This document shows positions 22,795 through 29,629 of a DNA stretch of 36,699 nt, in pieces (positions within the stretch are counted from its first letter, which is position 1; each line of letters starts with the position of its first letter). The translations under genes and the position numbers were made by a program. Source of the DNA: a virus; IMG/VR virus record IMGVR_UViG_3300042922_000438, positions 1 through 36,699 of that record, one strand, 5' to 3'. The notes beneath the pieces are model-generated. The model was not told the DNA's origin, searched no databases, and saw only the letters and a program-made list of their open reading frames with translations.

Positions 22795-22929
22795 CCGCAC
22801 ATATACTACGGACGCGTAATTTAACTCGTTACGAGTACGTGATATTATCGCTTATAAACCCCTTAGGTTGTAAGCACGTACTCGTATAATCGGTTGTGTA
22901 CATGTTGCGGGTTAATTTAGGGAGGACCC
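22795..22929 (+). ncRNA. Structured leader element, copy B
   Basis: This 135-nt element aligns with copy A at 6698-6830 from CCGCAC to CGGGTTAA. It carries the shared 19-mer (22814-22832). A 12-bp perfect inverted repeat, TACGAGTACGTG (22829-22840) and CACGTACTCGTA (22875-22886), encloses AAACCCCTTAGG, and AACCC can pair with the downstream GGGTT. ACTCGTTACGAGT (22824-22836) is itself a dyad. It forms most of the untranslated leader of the winged-helix gene and ends at the AGGGAGG ribosome site, so folding could control translation, or the dyads could bind the winged-helix protein. Confidence 0.6.
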
Positions 22930-22935
22930 TTATGT

Positions 22936-23172
22936 ATGGCCACCATTAATATTAAAATCAACCCAGAAGAAAAAGACACCCTAGTCGAGGTCATCAGAAA
23001 GGTCCAGGGCGAAACGATTGCAGTGTCGAAGTTAGCCAAGCTTGCCGGGTTCAATCCTAACAGAACGCGCTTCATTGTAGAAGAGCTACTGCAGGATGGT
23101 CGTATTGAAAGAACTGTTACTAAGCAGTTCAACGAGCAATACAAACGATATTCCTACAAGGTGGTGCACTAA
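22936..23172 (+). CDS. Small winged-helix DNA-binding protein
   Basis: This is a 78-residue protein with GGGAGG about 10 nt before the ATG; an overlapping ATG 22932 is in a frame that stops after four codons. IRKVQGETIAVSKLAKLAGF, followed by NPNRTRFIVEELLQDGRIER and a wing with KQFNEQYKRYSYKVV, is a winged helix-turn-helix. The structured leader with dyads suggests autoregulation. It heads the DNA polymerase operon and may regulate the early-to-middle switch. Confidence 0.65.
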   Translation: MATINIKINPEEKDTLVEVIRKVQGETIAVSKLAKLAGFNPNRTRFIVEELLQDGRIERTVTKQFNEQYKRYSYKVVH

Positions 23173-23337
23173 ATGAATATAAACGAATTTGACCAAATGA
23201 AGGCAGCAATGAAGGACATTGCAGCATTTAGCGCTGAAACAATGAAGTCACTTGTAGAAGCCGGCTTTACTCGCGAAGAGGCGCTTAAGATGACGCAGCA
23301 TATTATCGTTGCACTGTTAAAACCGGAGGCGAATTGA
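23173..23337 (+). CDS. Small helical protein before the DNA polymerase
   Basis: This 54-residue protein starts directly after the winged-helix stop, with AAGGTGGTG upstream. It begins MNINEFDQMKAAMKDIAAF and continues SAETMKSLVEAGFTREEALKMTQHIIV. The LVEAGFTREEAL motif is common in short accessory proteins of Firmicutes and their phages. Function unknown; probably protein-protein contacts. Confidence 0.7.
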   Translation: MNINEFDQMKAAMKDIAAFSAETMKSLVEAGFTREEALKMTQHIIVALLKPEAN

Positions 23338-23338
23338 T

Positions 23339-25342
23339 TTGGCTGTTCAACCAAAGCGTAAGTCTGTAATAAAGAAAGGCGTAAACTTTTCTTACGACAA
23401 AGCTACGTTTGCGCAGCATAAGTACGAGAACTTTTATGAGACTGACAGAGCTGAAGATGTGCTGGCGCTTATCAAGCCTTTCGAGTTCCTAGGTCGTAAG
23501 TTCATATGCCTTGATACGGAAGATTATCCAACAGCACTGAAAAATCATGAGATTCCCAAAGGGATGGTTCGCCGCTGGATAGGCACAGGCAAGAAGGCTA
23601 AGCCTGTAGATCTTCCGTTCTGCATGAGCTTCTGTGATGGTGTGAATGCGATTACTCTGTATGACTCGCTGGCAAATGGCTACAAAGAAATTAAGAAGAT
23701 GGCCGTGCTGCTGGAAGATCCTACAATCGAGAAGATCTTTCATAACACCAAGTTTGACATGCACATGCTTGCTAACATCAAGATTAAGATGAGAGGCAAG
23801 TTGCATGATACCACGCCTATGGCGAAGATCACCAATGAAAACCGGCCAGACTTTACGCTGTGGGGCCTCGCCGAGCGCCGCAAATGGGGTATAGTGAAGT
23901 TCGAGTATATGGTGGATGCCTACAAGGATACACACAAGGTAACAGACTATCGTATGATACCCCGCGAGCTGATGACGCAATACGCAAATGCTGACGTTAT
24001 GAATCTGTTTAATCTGTTCATGGAAGAATATCAGATTCTTATTGCAGAAGATCTTGTAGGTATTTACGAGCAAGAGCTTGAGGTAATGCTTGCCTGTTGG
24101 GTTATGGAACGTGTAGGTATGCAATCAGACCCTAACTACGAGAAACCGCTTAAGCAAGAGCTGCGTCAGTTAACAGATGATGCTGAAGCTGCTGTGTACG
24201 CTGAAGCCGGTGTGTTTAATATGAACTCAGGCAAGCAAGTATTCACTGTACTTATTAAGCTGGGTGTAGATCCTAAGTTGATTAAGATCAATCCAGATAC
24301 AGGCAACCCAATACTGGATAAGTATGAGCTTGAGAAGCTTGGTGAAGTGCACGGCATTCCTATCGTTAAAAAGATGCTGGATTACAAGAAGTTTGAAAAG
24401 CTCTTAGGAACGTATGCCGAAGGAATCTATGACCAGCGTGATAGTCTTGGTAAGGTGCACAGTAATATCAACCAGACGGAAGCAACTACAGGTCGTATGT
24501 CTATTACCAAGCCGGCCCTACAGACACTGCCTAAGAAAGACAAACGGATACGGAAAATCTTCGTCCCGACATCTGATGAATATGAACTGTGGTTCATGGA
24601 CCTTGACCAGATTGAGTATCGGATATTTGCTCACTACGCTAAGGCCAAGGGGCTCATTGAAGCTATCAAGGCGGGCCATGACGTCCATGCTGCTACAGCA
24701 GCTATTCTGTACAACAAACCTATCGAGGAAGTAACAGAAGAAGAGCGGGGCAGAGGCAAGACGATTAACTTCTCATTGCTGTATGGCCAAGGTAATGAAG
24801 CCTCTATGAACAGCCTTAAGATGTCTATGGCTGAAACTATTCGCTTCAAGCGTCACTACTTTGCCATGATGCCTGAGATGGAACCGTTCATCCAGTCTGT
24901 GCATGCTGTGATTCAGGCCCGCGGCTTTGTAAGGAATCTGTTCGGTAGGAGACGGCGCCTGAAGAAAGAGGAGGCCTACAAGGCACCTAACGCTTTGATC
25001 CAGGGCTGCGCCGCCGATTACATCAAGAACAAGATGACCCTGATGTACCGGTACTTGCTGGCCTACAAGTTCAAGACTCGTCTCATAAATATCGTACACG
25101 ACGAATTGATTCCTGAGGTTCATAAGTCTGAGCGGCACATCGTACCAAAGCTGCGGTGGCTGTTGTCTGACTTCGAAAACTTCCGGTGCCCCATCACCGC
25201 CGGAGCTGAGCGTGGAGGACCTTCATGGGGCGAGAAAGTTACTGTAGAAGACGTCGGCTTCGAACCTCTTACAGAGGAAGAGATGTCCAAAACCAAGGAA
25301 GTCGACGTATGGGACGGCTCTGTATTTGACTTGGTTGCCTAA
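23339..25342 (+). CDS. polA: DNA polymerase, family A, with 3'-5' exonuclease
   Basis: This is a 667-residue protein starting at TTG 23339, 9 nt after GGAGG. The exonuclease domain has ICLDTEDYP (D59, E61), FHNTKFD (D140) and YANADVMNL. The polymerase domain has motif A FMDLDQIEYRIFAHYA (D421), motif B RGKTINFSLLYGQG and motif C IVHDELIPE (D588). There is no 5'-nuclease domain. This is the phage replicative polymerase. Motif A reads DLDQIEYR where DxSQIELR is usual. Confidence 0.95.
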   Translation: MAVQPKRKSVIKKGVNFSYDKATFAQHKYENFYETDRAEDVLALIKPFEFLGRKFICLDTEDYPTALKNHEIPKGMVRRWIGTGKKAKPVDLPFCMSFCDGVNAITLYDSLANGYKEIKKMAVLLEDPTIEKIFHNTKFDMHMLANIKIKMRGKLHDTTPMAKITNENRPDFTLWGLAERRKWGIVKFEYMVDAYKDTHKVTDYRMIPRELMTQYANADVMNLFNLFMEEYQILIAEDLVGIYEQELEVMLACWVMERVGMQSDPNYEKPLKQELRQLTDDAEAAVYAEAGVFNMNSGKQVFTVLIKLGVDPKLIKINPDTGNPILDKYELEKLGEVHGIPIVKKMLDYKKFEKLLGTYAEGIYDQRDSLGKVHSNINQTEATTGRMSITKPALQTLPKKDKRIRKIFVPTSDEYELWFMDLDQIEYRIFAHYAKAKGLIEAIKAGHDVHAATAAILYNKPIEEVTEEERGRGKTINFSLLYGQGNEASMNSLKMSMAETIRFKRHYFAMMPEMEPFIQSVHAVIQARGFVRNLFGRRRRLKKEEAYKAPNALIQGCAADYIKNKMTLMYRYLLAYKFKTRLINIVHDELIPEVHKSERHIVPKLRWLLSDFENFRCPITAGAERGGPSWGEKVTVEDVGFEPLTEEEMSKTKEVDVWDGSVFDLVA

Positions 25343-25357
25343 GCGAAGAGCCCATTT

Positions 25358-25405
25358 CTTCTATTATATAAGGGACTCCATCTACAGAACTTTCAGGTGG
25401 AGTCC
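25358..25405 (+). promoter_or_regulatory. Second copy of the 13-mer module with an 11-bp hairpin
   Basis: CTTCTATTATATA (25358-25370) matches 6854-6866 exactly. GGACTCCATCT (25373-25383) pairs with AGGTGGAGTCC (25395-25405) over 11 bp with one G-T pair and an 11-nt loop. No U-run follows, so it is unlikely to be the polymerase terminator. It may be the 5' end of a transcript starting at the 13-mer. Confidence 0.4.
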
Positions 25406-25428
25406 AAGCAGTGAAAGAAAAATACTAG

Positions 25429-25457
25429 TGTACTTCTCCATAGGGAGGTGGTATAAT
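25429..25457 (+). promoter_or_regulatory. Promoter of the DHFR/sporulation-factor operon
   Basis: TGTACT (25429-25434), 17-bp spacer, and TGG + TATAAT (25452-25457). TGTACTTCTNC is shared with the promoter at 6914. Confidence 0.8.
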
Positions 25458-25482
25458 ATTAATATAAAGGAGGATGGATAAA

Positions 25483-25929
25483 ATGAATAGTATTCATAAA
25501 ATGCAAGCTATTTTGCAAGACGTGTTGTCAAGCCAGATGGACGGTAGTAAGTCCATTACTATCGGTGAGTTTGGTGGTGCGATGTGCACAGTACCGCTTA
25601 CTGAAAACACACTCCAACCGCTTGTAGATGTCATCTGCGTTGCAATGTATGATGAAGCAAACGACATAGGTTTGCTGGATGCCATTAAGTATCTCGGTGA
25701 ACAGCAAAGTGAAGGTTGGCCGAGCACTGATTTGGAAGCACTGATAACTTTCAAGGCATACAACTACGACATACTTAATCCATTCGTTGATGTATCCTTA
25801 AACCAACTGCCAGTTGACCCGCTTGATTACTATGATGCACCGTTTTTCGCAAGCGACTGGTTTAACAAGAAAGCGCTTCAACGCCTAGCGAGAGCTTATG
25901 GAAAGGACTTGAGCGTATGGGTAAAATAG
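25483..25929 (+). CDS. Hypothetical acidic protein
   Basis: This is a 148-residue protein. ATG 25483 lies 9 nt after AAAGGAGG; ATG 25474 abuts that site and is rejected. It is acidic, with mixed helix/strand and many aromatic residues near the C-terminus (DPLDYYDAPFFASDWFNKK). It is the first gene of its operon. No domain is recognised. Confidence 0.7.
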   Translation: MNSIHKMQAILQDVLSSQMDGSKSITIGEFGGAMCTVPLTENTLQPLVDVICVAMYDEANDIGLLDAIKYLGEQQSEGWPSTDLEALITFKAYNYDILNPFVDVSLNQLPVDPLDYYDAPFFASDWFNKKALQRLARAYGKDLSVWVK

Positions 25930-25997
25930 CTGCGTTTGTAGGTAAGAACAAGGACTTCCGCAAGTATCTGGAGGCGTTGCTCAATGGGCAAAAGTAA
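25917..25997 (+). CDS. Possible 26-residue basic peptide
   Basis: This short frame (MGKIAAFVGKNKDFRKYLEA, then LLNGQK) has AAAGGA about 10 nt upstream. It overlaps the previous gene by 13 bp and the next by 14 bp, as is common here. Translation is plausible but unproven. Confidence 0.35.
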   Translation: MGKIAAFVGKNKDFRKYLEALLNGQK

Positions 25998-26220
25998 GAT
26001 AACGGTTGAAAAGGTTGCTAAGGGCCTGAGTATCTTCGTGCCAGAGCGGCAGCTGCGTGAGCTTAAGGATAGCTTGATATCCATCGGTGTAACAAGCAAA
26101 TTGCTAAAGGATTGTGACACAGAAGAAGAGTTTATCAAGCGTATAGTCATGGAGCTAGACGCTAACGACATTATGGGCATCGTGGAGGTGCAGATATTAG
26201 ATGAAGAAAATTTGGGATAA
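25984..26220 (+). CDS. Hypothetical small protein
   Basis: This is a 78-residue protein with GGAGG 7 nt before the ATG. It has a basic N-terminus (GKSKITVEKVAKG) and an acidic helical C-terminus (DTEEEFIKRIVMELDANDIMGIVEVQILDEENLG). It overlaps the next gene by 20 bp. No motif. Confidence 0.65.
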   Translation: MGKSKITVEKVAKGLSIFVPERQLRELKDSLISIGVTSKLLKDCDTEEEFIKRIVMELDANDIMGIVEVQILDEENLG

Positions 26221-26515
26221 CTTCAAACTGACTGCAAAAGTTGCTAAGACAAACAACATGCAATTCCGCGTCGCACTAGCTGCCAAAGATGGCGCTAAGG
26301 GCATTCAAGTAAGTGAGTGGTACATGAAGAAAAGCTCCGGCGAATACAAGCCATCTGGCAAGAACTTGTTCATACCGATAAATGCTACCATCAATGAACA
26401 GCCGTTCGAAGTTGCTGGCACTTTAGCTCACGAAATCCTACAGGCAATTGAAGATGCCAAGGACTTCCCTGTAGAAGACCCGGCCGGTGCTGTGTACGCC
26501 AAGGAGGAGTTATGA
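26201..26515 (+). CDS. PC4-like ssDNA-binding protein (tentative)
   Basis: This is a 104-residue protein with GGAGGTG about 10 nt before the ATG. The core KGIQVSEWYMKKSSGEYKPS followed by GKNLFIPI resembles the PC4/YdbC strand pattern (I-x-E-Y-Y-x-K-x-G-E-x-K-P-x-x-K-G-I), followed by a long helix (VAGTLAHEILQAIEDAKDF). PC4-fold proteins bind ssDNA in transcription and repair. The match is short, so confidence is limited. The stop overlaps the DHFR ATG. Confidence 0.5.
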   Translation: MKKIWDNFKLTAKVAKTNNMQFRVALAAKDGAKGIQVSEWYMKKSSGEYKPSGKNLFIPINATINEQPFEVAGTLAHEILQAIEDAKDFPVEDPAGAVYAKEEL

Positions 26516-26982
26516 TAACCATCATAGCAGCACTTGGCCTTCTTGGTGAGGTTGGTTTGAACGGTGCGTTACCTTGGCACGAACCTGAGGACCTCAGGCA
26601 TTTCCGTAAGGTAACTACAGGCAACACAGTTGTCATGGGCCGTAAAACATTTGAGTCACTTGGCAAGCCGCTGCCTAAGCGCCGTAACGTTGTTATCACA
26701 TCTAATACTTTACGACAACACGAAGGCGTTGAGTTCTACACTTCGCTTTACAAGTTCTTCGAGAACATCGGTGACAAAGAAGTGTTTATCATCGGTGGCA
26801 ACACACTATTCAATCAGTGTGAACCGATTGCCGACAGAATGATCTTGACATACATCATGGGCACATTCGACGCAGATACTTACTGGCAGCCATCTATCGG
26901 TAATTGGAAAATGGTTGAAGAGCAATACGTCACTGGCGAGAATCACAGTATGTACATTACAACATATGAAAAGAGGCGCTAA
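26512..26982 (+). CDS. folA: Dihydrofolate reductase
   Basis: This is a 156-residue protein: MITIIAALGLLGEVGLNGALPWHEPEDLRHF (substrate and Met20-loop region), VVMGRKTFESLGKPLPKRRN, NVVITSN, and VFIIGGNTLFNQC (NADPH-binding GG). It regenerates tetrahydrofolate from the dihydrofolate released by thymidylate synthase-type methylation. Its presence implies that the phage ThyA-family enzyme performs an oxidative methyl transfer and not only hydroxymethylation, although T4 carries both. Confidence 0.95.
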   Translation: MITIIAALGLLGEVGLNGALPWHEPEDLRHFRKVTTGNTVVMGRKTFESLGKPLPKRRNVVITSNTLRQHEGVEFYTSLYKFFENIGDKEVFIIGGNTLFNQCEPIADRMILTYIMGTFDADTYWQPSIGNWKMVEEQYVTGENHSMYITTYEKRR

Positions 26983-26983
26983 T

Positions 26984-27649
26984 ATGGTATATCAAGTTGG
27001 CAAGGAATATTTCTACAAGGGCGGTATTGTAGAGCTTATGGACATGAACATAATGCTTGGCAACGGTAACAAGGCTGCCCTGATCCGTAAGTTTGAGCTG
27101 AAGGACAGACAACTGCGTTTTGTAAGTCCGTATCAAGATGTGGTTATTGAAGACATCGAGATGCTGGAGCCGCTTGCTGAACATAGCTTCAAAGTTGGCG
27201 ATACCGTAGTATCCATAATAGCTGGCCTAACGCAAGATGCACTGCGTGCAACTGTGATCGGCTTCGATCGTGATACCAATGAGGTGCTTATCAAGTCTAG
27301 CAAGCTGAATAACTACAGAGATAAGCGAGTGCGTTACGCTTACGGTCCTAAGGAACTGCGCTTCGTTACAGCAGAAGAAATTGCAGCAGCAGACCGTAAG
27401 ATAAAGTTCGATACCAAGCCTGCTGCTGGTAAAACGTATAAATTCAGCTTTGCGGATGCCACGGACACTATTTTTGTAAGTGGCGATGTAAATAGCACCG
27501 CTGCTAGCACTTACCCTGGCGGCATCCTTATTATTAAAGCATTTGAGCAGTATGTTACGTTCAAAAGCATTGCTGAAAAATGGCTTCAAAAGCAGGGAAT
27601 TGCCAGAAGTAATTATGAGCACGTGAGTATTGAGGAGGTACAAGATTAA
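26984..27649 (+). CDS. Hypothetical beta-rich protein with SH3-like segments
   Basis: This is a 221-residue protein starting at ATG 26984 (AGAGG 9 nt upstream). Two similar small beta modules can be seen: YQVGKEYFYKGGIVELMDMN... and HSFKVGDTVVSIIAG... ATVIGFDRDTNEVLIKSSK, each with the [F/Y]-x-V-G-x-x-[Y/V] opening of SH3/Tudor-like barrels. A third strand-rich region follows. Probably a nucleic-acid- or protein-binding adaptor. It is coupled to the YhaM-like gene (TAATG). Confidence 0.6.
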   Translation: MVYQVGKEYFYKGGIVELMDMNIMLGNGNKAALIRKFELKDRQLRFVSPYQDVVIEDIEMLEPLAEHSFKVGDTVVSIIAGLTQDALRATVIGFDRDTNEVLIKSSKLNNYRDKRVRYAYGPKELRFVTAEEIAAADRKIKFDTKPAAGKTYKFSFADATDTIFVSGDVNSTAASTYPGGILIIKAFEQYVTFKSIAEKWLQKQGIARSNYEHVSIEEVQD

Positions 27650-28596
27650 TGGATACCATCCGCTCTGTAGCTATCGGCAGTACCGCTCGCTTGACACTTT
27701 TGGTTCGTAGTGCTGAAATCCGGCGCACCAAACCTCCTGGTAATAAGCCTTACCTCAACGCTGAGTTCACTGATGGCTACGACGTCATCACTGGAGTGGA
27801 CTGGGACTACGGTGAAAACCCGGCACCGGCTAAAAACTCTGTTGTAGATATCGTGGCTCAAGTAACCGAGTGGTCTGGCAAGAAGCAGCTGAAGGTAATC
27901 AGACTGACAGAAAATAGCGAGATCGGTATCGAATACTTTGCCCCTAAGGGCGACGTTGAAGTTGATGAGTACTGGGAGCGCGCCATTGGATTGATTGATG
28001 AAATCAGGAATGTAAATCTGTGGCACATAGTCAATCAAGCATTCAAAGGTCATGAATCTATGTGGCGCATCGCCCCGTCTGCCAAAGGCATTCATCACGC
28101 ATTTGTTGGTGGCAATCTCAAGCACTCTGTAGATGTTGCTATCAAAGCAAAGGCTATTGCTGAAGTTATGCCGTGGGTTAACGTTGACCTTTGCGTTGCC
28201 GGCGGGCTCCTACAGGACTTTGGCAAGCTCTGGACTTACGAGCTGAACGGTGCCGTTATCGAAATGACAGATGCCGGCCGTATGCAAGAGCACATTGCTG
28301 TAGGTATCTCGAAGCTGGAGCAATACAGAACACCTGACAACTCACACGTAATGGACCTGCTGCTTCATATCGTTGCTTCGCATCACGGCGAGATTGAGTA
28401 CGGAAGCACCGCAACCCCGCTTTTCATCGAAGCCTTACTTGTGTCTGTGGCAGACGGCTGTGATGCAAGAACACAGTCTATCTACGAAGCAAACGCCAAG
28501 AAGTCTGTAGATGACAAGTTCACAGACAAGGTCTGGAATATGAACAATCGGGAATTATACACCCAATACTACATCGACAAAATTATGGGTCAATAA
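27649..28596 (+). CDS. YhaM-like OB-fold + HD-domain protein with altered HD motif
   Basis: This is a 315-residue protein. The N-terminal OB fold (ARLTLLVRSAEIRRTKPPGN...AEFTDGYDVITGVDWD) and C-terminal HD domain resemble YhaM, the Firmicute 3'-5' exonuclease. HD landmarks: GGNLKHSVDVA (H159), LLQDFGK, EHIAVGISKLE, IVASHHGEIEYGS and LVSVADGCDA. The second metal ligand pair, normally HD in LHDLGK, reads Q189-D190 (codon CAG). All other His/Asp positions are kept, so metal binding may be altered or the protein may act as a binder. It may degrade RNA or ssDNA, or act as a nucleotide phosphohydrolase. Confidence 0.75.
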   Translation: MDTIRSVAIGSTARLTLLVRSAEIRRTKPPGNKPYLNAEFTDGYDVITGVDWDYGENPAPAKNSVVDIVAQVTEWSGKKQLKVIRLTENSEIGIEYFAPKGDVEVDEYWERAIGLIDEIRNVNLWHIVNQAFKGHESMWRIAPSAKGIHHAFVGGNLKHSVDVAIKAKAIAEVMPWVNVDLCVAGGLLQDFGKLWTYELNGAVIEMTDAGRMQEHIAVGISKLEQYRTPDNSHVMDLLLHIVASHHGEIEYGSTATPLFIEALLVSVADGCDARTQSIYEANAKKSVDDKFTDKVWNMNNRELYTQYYIDKIMGQ

Positions 28597-28649
28597 TCGC
28601 AGCTTATTCGCACCAGTAGATTCCGCCTAACTTAAAGGAGGGAACTACA

Positions 28650-28787
28650 ATGATCGTGAGAATTAATGGCGAACGCATTGAAGAAGTGCAAAAGATTGAG
28701 GTTGTCAAAACAGACTTCACCAGCCTGGACGCTGCTTTGGTTGTTGCGGCTATTATCTTGGTTGCTGCTGGATGTGGTCTGATATGA
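28650..28787 (+). CDS. 45-residue single-span membrane protein
   Basis: Strong AAGGAGGG precedes ATG 28650. A charged N-terminus (VRINGERIEEVQKIEVVKTDF) is followed by a hydrophobic helix (AALVVAAIILVAAGCGLI). The stop overlaps the next ATG (ATGA). Function unknown; another membrane mini-protein follows two genes later. Confidence 0.65.
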   Translation: MIVRINGERIEEVQKIEVVKTDFTSLDAALVVAAIILVAAGCGLI

Positions 28788-29011
28788 TAGTGCTTATCCG
28801 CCTTGCAGAGCTGTGGGCCATTATGAAGGAAAGGGAGCTCACAGCTTCTGAAAAGAAAGAGTTCGATCAGTGTCTTGAGTGGAATTATCACACGCAACTG
28901 AAGCTAAGTGAGATCAATGCTAAGCTTATGGTAGCAGTAGCGGCTGGTGATATGGCCTGGGAAGTTGAGCTGCTGACACGTAAAGCATTGATTTACGAAA
29001 ATATGCCGTGA
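28784..29011 (+). CDS. Small helical protein
   Basis: This is a 75-residue protein from ATG 28784, overlapping the previous stop. It is entirely helical and charged (LAELWAIMKERELTASEKKE; QLKLSEINAKLMVAVAAGD), like a short coiled-coil protein. ATG 28772 in the same frame is an alternative start. No function can be assigned. Confidence 0.65.
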   Translation: MIVLIRLAELWAIMKERELTASEKKEFDQCLEWNYHTQLKLSEINAKLMVAVAAGDMAWEVELLTRKALIYENMP

Positions 29012-29020
29012 GGTGAAAGT

Positions 29021-29140
29021 ATGGTAGACAAATTGAGTAAGTTCTTCGCCGTTGTGCTTGTTGCTACGCTGGGTTCTGCAGTATGCACAGTTACTATCAT
29101 TGGTGTTGTAAAGCTTGTTATGTGGCTGGTGGGCATATGA
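29021..29140 (+). CDS. 39-residue membrane mini-protein
   Basis: GAGGTG precedes ATG 29021. MVDKLSKFF leads into one long hydrophobic segment (AVVLVATLGSAVCTVTIIGVV) ending MWLVGI. The stop overlaps ATG 29137 (ATGA). Envelope-directed peptide of unknown function. Confidence 0.6.
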   Translation: MVDKLSKFFAVVLVATLGSAVCTVTIIGVVKLVMWLVGI

Positions 29141-29430
29141 AACCACTCGAGTTGTCTGTCATAATAAAGTTTGTAGAAGCTGCGCATGCTGTTAATACGC
29201 AAACTGATTATCTTGTATCTGTTAATGTTTCGGATAACTCTTTGCTGGTGATGGTTTTCGAATCAAAGACTAGAATTAACGATATTTATTTCAAACATAT
29301 ATGCACTCATGAATCCGCAGAAGCTTTTGAAAAGGCCTTGAACGTACTAATCAACATAGCCCAAGGAGGCGGATTCGATGAACGAAGCATTGAAACAACG
29401 CAACATAAAAATGGCACAACGCCTGTGTGA
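29137..29430 (+). CDS. Hypothetical protein upstream of spoIIID
   Basis: This is a 97-residue protein from ATG 29137. Strands (YLVSVNVSDNSLLVMVFES) are followed by a helix (ESAEAFEKALNVLINIA). The last 53 bp overlap the SpoIIID gene, whose AAGGAGG lies inside this gene. No motif is recognised. Confidence 0.6.
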   Translation: MKPLELSVIIKFVEAAHAVNTQTDYLVSVNVSDNSLLVMVFESKTRINDIYFKHICTHESAEAFEKALNVLINIAQGGGFDERSIETTQHKNGTTPV

Positions 29431-29629
29431 AACCCGTGCAACACTGCGCCAGCTGGCCAATGAATTTGGGTGTGCTCCGCAGACTGTACTGTATGGTATT
29501 GAGCGTGTAAAAGAGTTTGATATGACGCTGTACTCGCGCAGTCGCGCAATACTGGACTATCACAAAATGATTCGTCACATTCGCGGCGGAGAAGCTACTA
29601 AGGTCAAGTATAGGAGGAAGTCTGCATGA
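29378..29629 (+). CDS. spoIIID: SpoIIID-family sporulation transcription regulator
   Basis: This is an 83-residue protein with AAGGAGG about 10 nt before the ATG. The helix-turn-helix (TLRQLANEFGCAPQTVLYGI, about 22-41) and the C-terminal ILDYHKMIRHIRGGEATKVKY (58-78) match Bacillus SpoIIID, whose tail reads ILDYHKSIRHLRGGEATKLKY. In hosts SpoIIID is made in the mother cell under sigma-E, activates or represses many genes, and helps switch to sigma-K. The recognition helix (CAPQTVLYGI) is diverged from the host VSKSTVHKDL, so its target sites may differ. It shares ATGA with the ThyA-family gene and lies 0.8 kb from a sporulation-type sigma. Confidence 0.9.
   Translation: MNEALKQRNIKMAQRLCETRATLRQLANEFGCAPQTVLYGIERVKEFDMTLYSRSRAILDYHKMIRHIRGGEATKVKYRRKSA

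Noticed and set aside
25343-25428. Terminator after the DNA polymerase
   Set aside because: The 11-bp hairpin at 25373-25405 has no following U-run (AAGCAGTG follows), so I list it as a regulatory hairpin.
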